NCBI GenBank assembly: GCA_910583835.1
Contig: CAJTYM010000015.1
Coordinates: forward strand, 12,637-76,636
Direction: 5' to 3'
Length of the DNA: 64,000 bases
From: an uncultured Lachnospiraceae bacterium
GTDB taxonomy: Bacteria; Bacillota; Clostridia; Lachnospirales; Lachnospiraceae
Shown here: piece by piece, positions 17,916 through 27,050 of the stretch
How the letters are laid out: each line of letters opens with the position of its first letter
How positions within the stretch are numbered: the first letter of the stretch is position 1
Translations under genes and position numbers: made by a program
Notes under the pieces: generated by a model
What the model saw: only the letters and a program-made list of their open reading frames with translations
Databases searched by the model: none
Told to the model about the DNA's origin: nothing

Positions 17916-18451
17916 CTTTCGGTATCCGTTGACAGTCTGTACCCGATAAGGGCAATAATAATATCTGCACAGAACAGGAAAGATGCAAGGGAACAAACCA
18001 ATTGCATTTTTCCTGATATTTTTTGCTCTTTTTTCAATGCGCAAAAAGCAGAACAGGCAAACAGGCCCGTCATGCCGATGCTGAAAATATCCAGCAGCAC
18101 GAAAGCAAATGCGATGCCAATGGTGAAAATCATCATAGCACAGAGCAGCCCCACAACAAAGATGAACAGGTATGCCGGTATCTGCACGAGCTTTACTATC
18201 ATGTTTGTCCTGCACAGTTCCTGCGAGGTCCATTTCCCATGTCTTGCGCTCAGCACAAAAAGCATATTTACTAGGTAGAGGCTGATCCCCAATAATAATA
18301 TGAACCCAAGCGGAATAAAAATATTGTTGAAAAAGAGATGCTCCCATAGGAACGTAATGATTCTGCTTTTGCCGTTGGCAAACAGCAGCACTGGCAAAAG
18401 GGCAACCAGATAAATAAAAATGGTATTGCCGATGGCGGCGGTATTTTTCAT
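17912..18451 (-). CDS. Polytopic membrane protein of unknown function
   Basis: 179 residues and four or five hydrophobic helices, for example TIFIYLVALLPVLLFANG, FIPLGFILLLGISLYLVNML, LVQIPAYLFIFVVGLLCAMM, IAFAFVLLDIFSIGMTGLFA and VCSLASFLFCADIIIALIGY. I recognise no conserved motif. Start placed at ATG 18451; a GTG three codons earlier is possible and the ribosome site is weak (AAGTGAG). Its stop overlaps the stop of the small DivIC-like gene on the other strand by four bases. Confidence 0.6.
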   Translation of the reverse strand: MKNTAAIGNTIFIYLVALLPVLLFANGKSRIITFLWEHLFFNNIFIPLGFILLLGISLYLVNMLFVLSARHGKWTSQELCRTNMIVKLVQIPAYLFIFVVGLLCAMMIFTIGIAFAFVLLDIFSIGMTGLFACSAFCALKKEQKISGKMQLVCSLASFLFCADIIIALIGYRLSTDTES

Positions 18452-18625
18452 AAGTATCACTCACTTAGTTCTTATTTTCTATCACTATGTTATGGCATGT
18501 AGTATAACAAAACAGTGTCTCATTATCAATGGGGAAAAGCGCAGAAATTTTTATTTTTCTGTCTCTGCACTCTTTTGCCGCCTGAATCATAAGTTATAAA
18601 TAAGTTTATAATTTATGAGGTATTT

Positions 18626-19894
18626 ATGCGAAACAGTCATTTGCGCGCAGCGCAGGTAAACCATGTGGATAATGGAACGATTAAGATTCAGGTAACCTCC
18701 TCGGTAGGGCTGATTCCGGTGCAGGATGCAAGGATTACGATTTCTTATACGGGAGAGCCGGGGAGCACGTTAGAGCAGGTTTCTACCAATGCAGAAGGGC
18801 AGTCAGAAACCTTGACTTTGGCGGCTCCGCCGTTGGAATACAGCATGGAGCCGGAACAGATGAACCAGCCATATGCGGAATATACGGTGCAGGTGGAAGC
18901 GGAGGGTTACCGTCCGGTAAGCATTGAGGGCGTGGATGTATTCTCAGGGGAGCTGTCTTTGCAGAACGTGCGGATGGAGCCCTTGGAAGTCTCGGAAGAA
19001 GGGAAGAATATTGTGATTCCGGCAAACACGTTGTTTGGGAATTTTCCGCCGAAGATTGCGGAGGCGGAGATTAAGCCCATGGACGAGAGCGGAGAGATTG
19101 TCCTCAGCCGTGTGGTAGTGCCGGAATATGTGGTTGTCCATGATGGGACGCCGGGGGACTCGACGGCAGGCGATTATTATGTGCGGTACAAAGACTACAT
19201 TAAAAATGTGGCGTCCAGTGAGATTTATGCTACCTGGCCGGAGAGCACAATCCGTGCCAATATACTCGCCATCATGTCTTTTACCATGAACCGGGTGTAT
19301 ACGGAGTGGTACCGCAACAAAGGCTATGATTTTACGATTACATCTTCTACGGCATATGACCATAAATGGGTATATGGCAGGAATTATTTTAGCAGCATTT
19401 CCCAGGTAGTGGACGAAATGTTTACCAATTACCTTTCAAGGCCCAATGTGCGTCAACCGATTCTTACACAGTATTGCGATGGGCAGCGCGTTACCTGCCC
19501 CAACTGGATGAGCCAGTGGGGTTCCAAGTACCTGGGAGACCAGAATTACTCGGCAATCCAGATTTTGCGCTACTATTACGGCAGCAATATGTATATCAAT
19601 GAGGCGGAGGAGATTTCCGGTATCCCGGCATCCTGGCCGAGGGAGAACCTCACGGTCGGTTCCAGCGGGGATAAGGTGCGTCAGATGCAGGAGCAGTTAA
19701 ACCGGATTGCCCAGGTCTATACCTCAATCCCCAGGATTACTGCGGACGGTTCCTTTGGACCGGCAACGGAGCGGGCAGTAAGGCAGTTCCAGTCTGTGTT
19801 TGGGCTGCCGCAGACCGGGGTGGTGGACTATCCCACCTGGTATAAAATTTCGGAAATCTATGTAGGGGTAACGAGAATCGCTGAACTGGTGTAG
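18626..19894 (+). CDS. Peptidoglycan-binding protein with SpoIID-like domain
   Basis: 422 residues with no evident signal peptide. An N-terminal beta-rich region (about 1-120, carboxypeptidase-regulatory-like) leads to a SpoIID/LytB-like segment (about 185-335) with YKDYIKNVASSEIYATW, NILAIMSFTMNRVYTEWY and NWMSQWGSKYLG. A classical PG_binding_1 domain (about 345-410) follows with VGSSGDKVRQMQEQLNRI and DGSFGPATERAVRQFQ. Such combinations act on or bind cell wall or spore cortex. A sporulation or germination role is an inference. GAGGTATTT precedes the ATG, and TATAAT lies 14 bases before it. Confidence 0.75.
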   Translation: MRNSHLRAAQVNHVDNGTIKIQVTSSVGLIPVQDARITISYTGEPGSTLEQVSTNAEGQSETLTLAAPPLEYSMEPEQMNQPYAEYTVQVEAEGYRPVSIEGVDVFSGELSLQNVRMEPLEVSEEGKNIVIPANTLFGNFPPKIAEAEIKPMDESGEIVLSRVVVPEYVVVHDGTPGDSTAGDYYVRYKDYIKNVASSEIYATWPESTIRANILAIMSFTMNRVYTEWYRNKGYDFTITSSTAYDHKWVYGRNYFSSISQVVDEMFTNYLSRPNVRQPILTQYCDGQRVTCPNWMSQWGSKYLGDQNYSAIQILRYYYGSNMYINEAEEISGIPASWPRENLTVGSSGDKVRQMQEQLNRIAQVYTSIPRITADGSFGPATERAVRQFQSVFGLPQTGVVDYPTWYKISEIYVGVTRIAELV

Positions 19895-19950
19895 AATCTG
19901 CGGATTTATAGTATTTTCAGGGGCTTTCTGGGCATACTTTTTATGAAAAT

Positions 19951-19993
19951 TTCTCTAGGTAGACGCTGGTTTCATCAGCGTTTCCCTAGAGAA
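19951..19993. repeat. Hairpin repeat, copy 1
   Basis: A double hairpin: outer stem TTCTCTAGG/CCTAGAGAA (19951-19959 with 19985-19993) and inner stem ACGCTG/CAGCGT (19963-19968 with 19976-19981) around the loop GTTTCAT. A related sequence with the same loop lies at 23518-23551. No T-run follows, so it is not a standard terminator. Confidence 0.5.
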
Positions 19994-20020
19994 CAGCATA
20001 TGTAAGAAGGAGGAAATGCC

Positions 20021-20389
20021 ATGAATTTTTTCAAGTGCAATGAATGCCAGAGCATAGCCATGGAGATTGTGTCCGGGGAACATGCCGGCGGAAAGGTCTT
20101 TCAGGAGCTGAAAGCGAACACCACAGATGCTTCCGGGGAAAAACACGTACCAGTGGTCACGGAACAGGGTGGCAAGGTGCAGGTAAAGGTGGGGGAACTT
20201 GAGCACCCCATGTTACAGGAGCATTACATTATGTGGATTTACCTGGAGACAGAACAGGGCGGGCAGCTGCGTGTGCTCTCGCCACAGGATAAGCCGGAGG
20301 CGGAGTTTGTGCTGTCTGAGGGCGATAAGGCTGTGGCTGCATATGAATACTGCAACCTGCATGGACTGTGGAAGGCAGAGATTAGGTAA
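20021..20389 (+). CDS. Superoxide reductase (desulfoferrodoxin family, centre I incomplete)
   Basis: 122 residues. Reduces superoxide to hydrogen peroxide in anaerobes without releasing oxygen. Ligands of the catalytic Fe(Cys)(His)4 centre are present: His in GEHAGGK or EKHVPV, His in EHPM, His in QEHYIMW, and Cys and His in YCNLHGLW. The N-terminus has only one CxxC pair (C6 and C9 in KCNECQS) and lacks the later CC pair needed for the desulforedoxin Fe(Cys)4 centre I, so it works as a one-iron enzyme. AAGGAGG precedes the ATG. It is a lone gene. Confidence 0.88.
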   Translation: MNFFKCNECQSIAMEIVSGEHAGGKVFQELKANTTDASGEKHVPVVTEQGGKVQVKVGELEHPMLQEHYIMWIYLETEQGGQLRVLSPQDKPEAEFVLSEGDKAVAAYEYCNLHGLWKAEIR

Positions 20390-20499
20390 CAAGCCCTTTG
20401 GGCAGGCTGCGCACCCGCACAAGAGCAAATATTGTTTTGTAATTGTATGGGTGCGCATAAAAAGGTATCGGCAGGAGACGCAAAGGTCCGCATACTTTG

Positions 20500-21933
20500 T
20501 CATTTTTTCTGTGTGTTTAAAGATTTCCTGAGGATTTTGCCCGTGGCAGTCCTGGGAATTTTTTCGATAGGAATGATTTCTTGCGGTATCTTGTACGGTT
20601 CCAGATGCTGCCTTAAGTAATCTTCAAATTCCCCAAAATCAAATCCGGGACCGGAACAGACGATATAGAGGATGGGAACATGGGAGCAGTCCGGGTTCTG
20701 TGAAGCGGCACATGCACAGTCGGTAATGCCCTCATATCCGCTGGCTGCATGTTCGATGTCGGCGGGAGAGAATTTGTGCCCATCGACATTGAGGATATCG
20801 CCTACGCGGCTGACAAAATAGAAATAGCCGTCCTCATCGAAATAACCGATATCGCTCGATACGATGAAGTCGGAGCGCATGACTTTTTCTGTGAGGGCCC
20901 TCTTGTGGTAATAGCCGGACATGCTCGTGTTGCCCTTGACCGCAATGTAACCGTATTGGTTAGGCGTGTCAATTTTACATCCGTTCTCATCGACAATGCA
21001 TATCTGTGAGTGCATGGCAGGTTTTCCCAGGCAGTTTTCCGCGGGGTTCTGGGAAATATTGTTGATGAGCACGCAGCCGGATTCTGTCATGCCGTAGACG
21101 TTATATAACAATACGTCCGGGTATTGCTGGCGGAAAGAGCGTATCTGCGTGGGCGTAACCGACCCGGCGAGGATTTCTAACGTATGGAGACGGCTGACAG
21201 CCTGAATCAGGGCAGGGTCATGGATGTCCAGAAGAAGATGGATGTTCGTGTTGACAACAGCCATGTAATTAATCTGGTATTTTTCAATGTATCTGCCCAG
21301 CATTTCGGCAGTTAAGGTACGGTTGGTAATTACTGCCGTCCCACCGGCGTAAAGCGCGGCAAATACCCTCCGGTAGCCGAGCGCCAAGTTAAACGGTATA
21401 TTGGTAAAAAGCACGGTGCCGCTGTTTATGTCAGTGCCCGCACAAAGGTTCTCGGCTTCTGCCAGCATGCTTCTGTTTGTGTGCGTGATAAGCACCGGTT
21501 TGCCGGTTGTGCCGGTTGTGGCAATGATGGCGGAAGTGGCATCGCCCTTGGGATAGCTGATATTGCCGGAGACCGAAGCGTCATCAAAGAAATCATCGTA
21601 GCTCTGTCCTTTATTTTTCCGCAAAACCAGCGATGGTTTGGTAGATTTCAAAATGTCCTGCAGTTTCTGCCCGGATATATTTTTCTCAATCGGTACGGCT
21701 GCCATGCCGCTCAGCTGACAGCCTAAAAAAGCCGCAAAGTAGGCAATCAGGTCATCGGATTCCAATACAATGCGCTGTCCTTTGCGGATGCTGTGAGATT
21801 TGAGGGAAGAGGAAAAGGTGTTAGCCTTTTTGGCCAGCTGTTGGTAGCTGATCGTTCTGTCATCGACAATGATGGCCGCTTTATCAGGTGTTGCAATGCT
21901 GTGTTCAAACACAGCCTGAACAATACTATCCAT
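20500..21933 (-). CDS. AMP-forming acyl-CoA synthetase/ligase family protein
   Basis: 477 residues. The adenylate-forming motifs are in order: ATTGTTGKPV (phosphate loop, about 150), VYGMTESGC (A5, about 290), SSDIGYFDEDGYFYFVSRVGD (A7 and A8, about 380-400), and the catalytic Lys in RTATGKILRK near the C-terminus. It activates a carboxylic acid as acyl-AMP and passes it to CoA or a carrier protein. Start at 21933 is chosen because AAAGGATGGG lies just upstream; longer in-frame starts at 21948 and 21978 overlap that site or precede it. It is divergent from a small XRE regulator. The substrate is unknown; length and motifs also fit NRPS-type stand-alone adenylation enzymes. Confidence 0.8.
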   Translation of the reverse strand: MDSIVQAVFEHSIATPDKAAIIVDDRTISYQQLAKKANTFSSSLKSHSIRKGQRIVLESDDLIAYFAAFLGCQLSGMAAVPIEKNISGQKLQDILKSTKPSLVLRKNKGQSYDDFFDDASVSGNISYPKGDATSAIIATTGTTGKPVLITHTNRSMLAEAENLCAGTDINSGTVLFTNIPFNLALGYRRVFAALYAGGTAVITNRTLTAEMLGRYIEKYQINYMAVVNTNIHLLLDIHDPALIQAVSRLHTLEILAGSVTPTQIRSFRQQYPDVLLYNVYGMTESGCVLINNISQNPAENCLGKPAMHSQICIVDENGCKIDTPNQYGYIAVKGNTSMSGYYHKRALTEKVMRSDFIVSSDIGYFDEDGYFYFVSRVGDILNVDGHKFSPADIEHAASGYEGITDCACAASQNPDCSHVPILYIVCSGPGFDFGEFEDYLRQHLEPYKIPQEIIPIEKIPRTATGKILRKSLNTQKK

Positions 21934-22044
21934 AAGAAATATTCCCATCCTTTCATCCTGAGAAACGTATGTTATCATAATTCCATCACAATTCTATCAC
22001 ATAATCGAAATGCTTTCAATCATGTAATGTTAAGGAGCACACAA

Positions 22045-22290
22045 ATGAAACCAAGACAGAAACCGCTTGGGGATAAGAATATGATAGGGGCAAACATAAC
22101 AAGGATCCGCAGGCTCAATAAGATGAGCCAGAAGGACCTTGCAACTAATATGCAGCTTCTGGGCGTTGACATCAACCTTTCCTCTCTGTCTAAGCTGGAA
22201 GGGCAGAGCAGAATCGCCACGGACAAAGAGCTGTATGCAATCGCGCAGATTTTTAATACAACAATTGACGATTTATTCCGTAAACTTTAG
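22045..22290 (+). CDS. XRE-family helix-turn-helix regulator
   Basis: 81 residues. The HTH is NITRIRRLNKMSQKDLATNM...SSLSKLEGQSR, followed by the C-terminal turn TTIDDLFRKL typical of Cro/CI-type single-domain regulators. AAGGAG (22032-22037) precedes the ATG; the open frame extends upstream but lacks a better site. It sits head-to-head with the AMP-ligase gene and tail-to-tail with the alcohol dehydrogenase gene, so the ligase promoter is the most likely target. Confidence 0.8.
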   Translation: MKPRQKPLGDKNMIGANITRIRRLNKMSQKDLATNMQLLGVDINLSSLSKLEGQSRIATDKELYAIAQIFNTTIDDLFRKL

Positions 22291-22333
22291 TATGACATTT
22301 TAATAAATATTAATGTTATACTTCTGCGGAAAT

Positions 22334-23446
22334 TCAGTAGCAGGAACGGTAAATGCCAATCACATCCTCGCGGCTTAAGGCTGTGGGGTTATGCGACATG
22401 ATTACCTGCTGGTAATTGAGCACATTGTCTGCAAAGGCAGGGATATCTTCTTGCGTGGCGCCATATTGATGCAGCGGCTTTTTCTCGAAGATGGAGGAGA
22501 TAAGGCCGTCAAGCGCCGCAAAAACATCTTCCTCCCCGCAATGCAGGGATTCTCTGAGTATCTTTACCACGGTATCATATTTGTCGCTGCATTCTTTGTG
22601 GCTGTAAGCGGTAAGCACAGCAGTCAGCAGGGCGTAGTTTGCCTCGCCGTGCGCCACATGGTATTTGCCGCTGAGCGGATAGCTCATGGCATGTACTGCG
22701 CCGCAGCCCGCTTTTCCGAAAGCAATGCCGGCGTAATTGCTGGCGATAAGGAACATTTCTAACAGGTCTGGGAGAATTTCTTTCCCTTTTTCACGAATTT
22801 GCTGGTATCCACCGACAATCATGCGTATGGCCTCGTGCCCGAACAGCTCCGAATAGGGAGTTGCCAGCGGGGAGAGGCTGGATTCGATGGCATGGATGAG
22901 CGCATCGATGGAACTGGTGGCAAAAATTTCATAAGGAAGCTGTTCTAAAAGCTTCGGTATAAATACGGCTTCAGTTGCATACATAGGGTCTTCGGCAAGC
23001 CGCAGCTTAGAATCCAGGCTGGGGAAGCTTACGATGGAGACATTTGTCACCTCGCTGCCAGTCCCGCAGGTCGTGGGGACCAGGACAAGAGGGCATTTCT
23101 TTGCTACCGGGATTTTCCCTGTAAATAAATCTTCCAGCGGCTGGATGTTGTTCAGGCAGAACAGCTTGGCGATATCCATAATGGTTCCGCCGCCGATGCC
23201 GATAACCCTCTCATAATCGCTGCCGATGGCGGATAACATGCCCATAATCATCGGTTCGCTGGGTTCTCCGCTGCCAAAATCTTCCTGGAACAGAACCTGG
23301 GCAGACAGGTTCTGGGAGCTGAAATACGGCTCGTAAATGTAACGGCAGGTGATGATTAAATCTTTGGGTCCTATCTGAAATGCTTCCGCAAATTCTTCCG
23401 GTTCTGCGAACTTGAGGATGGAAGTGCATAGTGATAATTGTTTCAT
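22334..23446 (-). CDS. Iron-containing alcohol dehydrogenase (4-hydroxybutyrate dehydrogenase-like)
   Basis: 370 residues. Type III alcohol dehydrogenase: NAD site VIGIGGGTIMDIAK, VPTTCGTGSEVTN, and metal ligands in SSIDALIHAIES (Asp, His), GAVHAMSYPL (His) and YHVAHGEANY (His). Length and overall pattern are close to clostridial 4-hydroxybutyrate dehydrogenase, which interconverts succinate semialdehyde and 4-hydroxybutyrate, but specificity within the family varies widely. The gene follows the aldehyde dehydrogenase on the same strand by 100 bases, and the two would form an alcohol-aldehyde-acid route. AAAGGAGG lies upstream of the start. Confidence 0.8.
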   Translation of the reverse strand: MKQLSLCTSILKFAEPEEFAEAFQIGPKDLIITCRYIYEPYFSSQNLSAQVLFQEDFGSGEPSEPMIMGMLSAIGSDYERVIGIGGGTIMDIAKLFCLNNIQPLEDLFTGKIPVAKKCPLVLVPTTCGTGSEVTNVSIVSFPSLDSKLRLAEDPMYATEAVFIPKLLEQLPYEIFATSSIDALIHAIESSLSPLATPYSELFGHEAIRMIVGGYQQIREKGKEILPDLLEMFLIASNYAGIAFGKAGCGAVHAMSYPLSGKYHVAHGEANYALLTAVLTAYSHKECSDKYDTVVKILRESLHCGEEDVFAALDGLISSIFEKKPLHQYGATQEDIPAFADNVLNYQQVIMSHNPTALSREDVIGIYRSCY

Positions 23447-23517
23447 GTGTTGCCTCCTTTATTCCCGCGAGCAATGAGGAAAATAGCTATGCTTGCATGG
23501 ATATTTGACTATAAACT

Positions 23518-23551
23518 GGGGAAATGCTGGTTTCATCGGCGGTTCCTTAGA
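23518..23551. repeat. Hairpin repeat, copy 2
   Basis: Shares GCTGGTTTCATC, then GCG, TTCC and TAGA, with 19951-19993. The stem around GTTTCAT differs in sequence yet still pairs (GGAA...TGCTG with CGGCG...TTCC, one wobble). Its right end touches the stop codon of the aldehyde dehydrogenase gene. Confidence 0.4.
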
Positions 23552-24980
23552 TTATGCCTTTGAATGCGATGCATTTTATATTTGTAAGTTCATCGAAAGT
23601 GGATAACACGCCCTCCGTGCCCACGCCAGACTGTTTCCAGCCGCCAAATGGCATCTCGAAGCTGCGGAAGTAACTGGAACCGTTGACGACGACGCTGCCG
23701 CATTCCAATTCCTGGGTAAAGCGGGCAGCTTTGGCAAGGCTGTTGGTAAAGACGCTTCCGCCGAGTCCATAGAGCGTGTCGTTGGCGAGTGCAATTGCCT
23801 CCTCCTCGGTCTCAAATGAGGTTATGGGCATGACGGGACCAAAGACCTCCATATCATGCATGATGTCTGCACTGGCAGGGACGTCTGCGAGGATGGTTGG
23901 TTCCACTGAAGCGCCGCTGCGCTTTCCGCCCAGCAGAAGCCTGCCGCCCTGGCTGATGGTCAGATTAATCTGCCGCTCCACTTCATTTGCCGCCGTTTCG
24001 CTGATGACAGTCGCCACCTGGGTACTGTCTTCCAAGGGATTTCCTGTCTGCAGCGCCGAAGTGCGCTTTACGACCTCGTCCACAAACCGGGAATAATGCG
24101 ACTTATGGATAAGGAAACGTTTGGGTGCGCAGCAAATCTGTCCGGCATTATAAAATCTTGCCTGGACGGCTTCACGGATGGCAAGTTCCAGGTCGGCGCC
24201 CTCAAGGACGATAAAGGCATCGTTGCCTCCCAATTCCAGGGCTACCTTTTTCAAAGTGTCAGCAGCGCGGCGGGCAACAGATTTGCCCACAGCCGTGGAA
24301 CCGGTGAGGGAGATGGCATGGACATGTTCGTGCTCGCACAGGTAATTGCCGGTGGTAGAGCCGCGTCCGGTGACAAGCTGCACGGTACCGGAGGGGAATC
24401 CAGCTTCCAGAAGCAATTCTGCCAGTTTGCAGACGGTCAGGGGGTTGTCCGTGGCAGGCTTAATGATGGCGGCATTACCCGATAAAAGCGCCGGCGCGAC
24501 TTTCTGCCCGAACAGGTTGCAGGGGAAGTTGAAGGGGATGATACATGCCACAACGCCGACTGGTTCACGCCTTGTCAGCACGATATTTTTATCGTGTCCC
24601 CGCTCCATGCCGCTCGGAATGACCTCTCCATATAGATGTTTTGCCTTTTCGCAGAACGCGGGCCAGGCAGTGAAAACATTGTTGATTTCATTTCTGGATT
24701 CCGTGATGGTCTTGCCGGATTCGCGCGTCATGGTTTCTGCCAGATCCTCCTTGTGCTGGCGCACAAGTTCCACGAATTTCATGGCTAACTCCACACGCTG
24801 GTATACCGGCACGTTTTTCCAGGATTTCTGTGCCTGGACGGCACATTGGACGGCAAGGTCCACATCCTCGCGCGTTGCCTGGGGGATGGTATCTAAGAAA
24901 CTGCCGTCATAAGGATTTATGACAGAAATCGTTTCATTATTAGATGCTTCTACGAATTTATCGCCAATAATCATTTTCAT
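23547..24980 (-). CDS. NAD(P)-dependent aldehyde dehydrogenase
   Basis: 477 residues of the ALDH superfamily. Visible: IPFNFPCN, the cofactor turn LTGSTAVGKSVARRAAD, the catalytic-base region LELGGNDAFIVL, and nucleophile Cys in NAGQICCAPKR, then EVFGPVMPI and MPFGGWKQSGVGTEG. The combination resembles succinate-semialdehyde or lactaldehyde dehydrogenases; I cannot separate these. It reads divergently from the ABC importer at 25141 and precedes an iron alcohol dehydrogenase, so the pair may oxidise an imported or internally made hydroxy-acid or aldehyde. AGGAGG precedes the start. Confidence 0.85.
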   Translation of the reverse strand: MKMIIGDKFVEASNNETISVINPYDGSFLDTIPQATREDVDLAVQCAVQAQKSWKNVPVYQRVELAMKFVELVRQHKEDLAETMTRESGKTITESRNEINNVFTAWPAFCEKAKHLYGEVIPSGMERGHDKNIVLTRREPVGVVACIIPFNFPCNLFGQKVAPALLSGNAAIIKPATDNPLTVCKLAELLLEAGFPSGTVQLVTGRGSTTGNYLCEHEHVHAISLTGSTAVGKSVARRAADTLKKVALELGGNDAFIVLEGADLELAIREAVQARFYNAGQICCAPKRFLIHKSHYSRFVDEVVKRTSALQTGNPLEDSTQVATVISETAANEVERQINLTISQGGRLLLGGKRSGASVEPTILADVPASADIMHDMEVFGPVMPITSFETEEEAIALANDTLYGLGGSVFTNSLAKAARFTQELECGSVVVNGSSYFRSFEMPFGGWKQSGVGTEGVLSTFDELTNIKCIAFKGII

Positions 24981-25140
24981 AATAGAATGCCTCCTTTTGG
25001 TCTTATCTGCTGTATTATTGTATCAAAAATTATTTCTATATAATTGCAATAAAGAATTATAAGTAAAAATTTCTATGATATTCTCATAAACAGATTTTTA
25101 AATTGGCTCAGAAACAAGCAAATAACAGGAGGTTTACCGA

Positions 25141-26244
25141 ATGAAAAAGCGAATCATTCAGCTGGCGGCAGTTGCGGCGGCAGCCACAATGATGTTTTGT
25201 GGCTGTGGGGACAGTAAAGGAGGGGCAGATTCCTCAGGCAAGGCGGAGGATTATACCATCCGCATGGCAACTATGACTACAGGGTTCCCGCTTCCCATGC
25301 ATCATGCCAATGAGACAGGAGTATTCAGCGATTTGGGGTTGACTGTTGAGGAGGAGTTTTTTGATAATGGTCCGACAATCAACGAAGCGATTGCTTCGGG
25401 CGATATCGATATTGCGGGGGTAGGCGGAATGCCGTCCGTTTCGGGCGCTATATCCAATAATTCCAAGGTCATTGCCTGGATGGAGGATGATGAGAGTTCC
25501 GTGCAGATTTATGCAAGGAATGACAGCGATATTGTAAGTGCGGGCAAGGGTTCCGTGGAGGGGCATCCCAATATTTATGGCACGGCAGAGAACTGGAAAG
25601 GCAAAAGCGTTGTCTGTGCGATGGGTACGTCCAGCCAGTATACGCTGCTGGCAGTGCTTGAGACTATGGGGCTGACGCAGGACGACATTGAACTGATTAA
25701 TATGGAAGGCGTGTCCGGGGCGGCTGCCTATAAGGCAGGGACGGGAGATTTGTTTGTGGGATTCAATCCCCAGTGGTCAGAGTTCTACAATAAGCCGGAG
25801 GAATATACCTGTGTGGCAACCTGTGCGGATACAGATAAGAAATTAAATACAGTTTTAATTGCTTCGGAAGAATTCTGCGAGAACCACCCGGAATTAGTCA
25901 CCAAATTCTTAGAGGGCATATTGAAGGTGCAGAATGATTTCTATGATGATAAAGAATACTATTTTCAGTCTATGTATGACTGGCAGAATACGTTCGGGGA
26001 CTGCCCGGAGGAGTTGGCGCAGTATACCGTGGATTTGCAGGTCATGAGGTCGCTGGATGAGCGCAAGGCGCTGTTTGAGGAGAAAGATGGCAGCACGGAA
26101 ATGCAGGATACGCTGCTTAGCATTGCCGATTTTATGGTCGACAATGCAGTGATTGAAGAAGAAAGCAAACAGAAAATTATTGATGACGGATTTGTGGATT
26201 CTTCCTATTTATTTGAAGCGATAAATAATCTGCAGACACAATAA
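25141..26244 (+). CDS. ABC importer substrate-binding lipoprotein (SsuA/NMT1-like)
   Basis: 367 residues. Signal peptide with a Cys-containing lipobox (ATMMFCGCG) and a low-complexity linker, then an NMT1/SsuA-type bilobed domain: RMATMTTGFPLPMHHANETGVF, FFDNGPTINEAIASGDIDIAGVGGMPSV, and VVCAMGTSSQYTLLAVLETMG. Relatives bind sulfonates, nitrate, bicarbonate, riboflavin or pyrimidine precursors, so the ligand is open. ACAGGAGG precedes the ATG. It is the first of five tightly packed genes (two permeases and two ATPases follow) and is divergent from the aldehyde/alcohol dehydrogenase pair. Confidence 0.85.
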   Translation: MKKRIIQLAAVAAAATMMFCGCGDSKGGADSSGKAEDYTIRMATMTTGFPLPMHHANETGVFSDLGLTVEEEFFDNGPTINEAIASGDIDIAGVGGMPSVSGAISNNSKVIAWMEDDESSVQIYARNDSDIVSAGKGSVEGHPNIYGTAENWKGKSVVCAMGTSSQYTLLAVLETMGLTQDDIELINMEGVSGAAAYKAGTGDLFVGFNPQWSEFYNKPEEYTCVATCADTDKKLNTVLIASEEFCENHPELVTKFLEGILKVQNDFYDDKEYYFQSMYDWQNTFGDCPEELAQYTVDLQVMRSLDERKALFEEKDGSTEMQDTLLSIADFMVDNAVIEEESKQKIIDDGFVDSSYLFEAINNLQTQ

Positions 26245-26258
26245 GGTAGGGATAAGCT

Positions 26259-27050
26259 ATGTATAATGAGAAGAAGAGAAGCGCCTGGGCGAAGTGGGTA
26301 CTTAATCTGTCGGGACTGGCGATGTTTTTCGGTATCTGGGAGCTTATTGTGGATATCGGCCTTGTTTCGGAGAAGAAACTTGTGGCTCCCTCGGCAGTCT
26401 TCATGACCTTTCTTGACAAGCTGACCAATGTGGTGCCGGACGGCAATACGATTATCGCCCATACACTGACAAGTCTGCAGCTGGTGCTGATAGGATTTGT
26501 GCTGTCCTGCCTGATTGGCGTGCCTTTGGGGCTTTTGATGGGATTTTTTAAACCGGCAGAGCATTTCTTTACGCCGATTTTTGAGATTGTGCGGCCAATC
26601 CCGCCGCTTGCCTGGATTCCCATTGTCATTGTCGCGCTTGGCATTGGCATTGAGGCGGAAGCGTTCATTATCTTTGTGGCAGCGTTTGTGCCTTGTGTAA
26701 TCAATTCGTATACCGGCATACAGGCGACCAACAAGACGCTGCTGGATGTGGCGAGGACGGCGGGCGCTACTAATGCCCAGCTGTTCTTTAAGGTGGGCAT
26801 ACCCTCCGCCCTCCCGATGGTCTTTACCGGAATTAAGGTTTCTTTCGGAAGCGCCTGGGCAACGCTTGTTGCGGCGGAGATGATTGCTTCCACGGTGGGG
26901 CTTGGCTTTATGATACAGCAGGGAAGGAATGCCGTGCGGCCGGATATTGTAATCTTGGGCATGTCCGTGATTGGTTTGATTGGAGCGGCTCTGACGGGTT
27001 TGCTGAGTATCCTTGAAAAGAAAGCGCTTCCTTGGAGGGACTTAAAATGA
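26259..27050 (+). CDS. ABC importer permease 1 (SsuC/TauC family)
   Basis: 263 residues with six transmembrane helices. The binding-protein-dependent transport domain with the EAA-type loop is seen at DVARTAGATNAQLFFKVGIPSALPMVFTGIKVS (about 163-195). Starts 14 bases after the lipoprotein gene and overlaps the next permease by four bases (ATGA), which implies translational coupling. It pairs with permease 2 as a heterodimer. Confidence 0.88.
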   Translation: MYNEKKRSAWAKWVLNLSGLAMFFGIWELIVDIGLVSEKKLVAPSAVFMTFLDKLTNVVPDGNTIIAHTLTSLQLVLIGFVLSCLIGVPLGLLMGFFKPAEHFFTPIFEIVRPIPPLAWIPIVIVALGIGIEAEAFIIFVAAFVPCVINSYTGIQATNKTLLDVARTAGATNAQLFFKVGIPSALPMVFTGIKVSFGSAWATLVAAEMIASTVGLGFMIQQGRNAVRPDIVILGMSVIGLIGAALTGLLSILEKKALPWRDLK

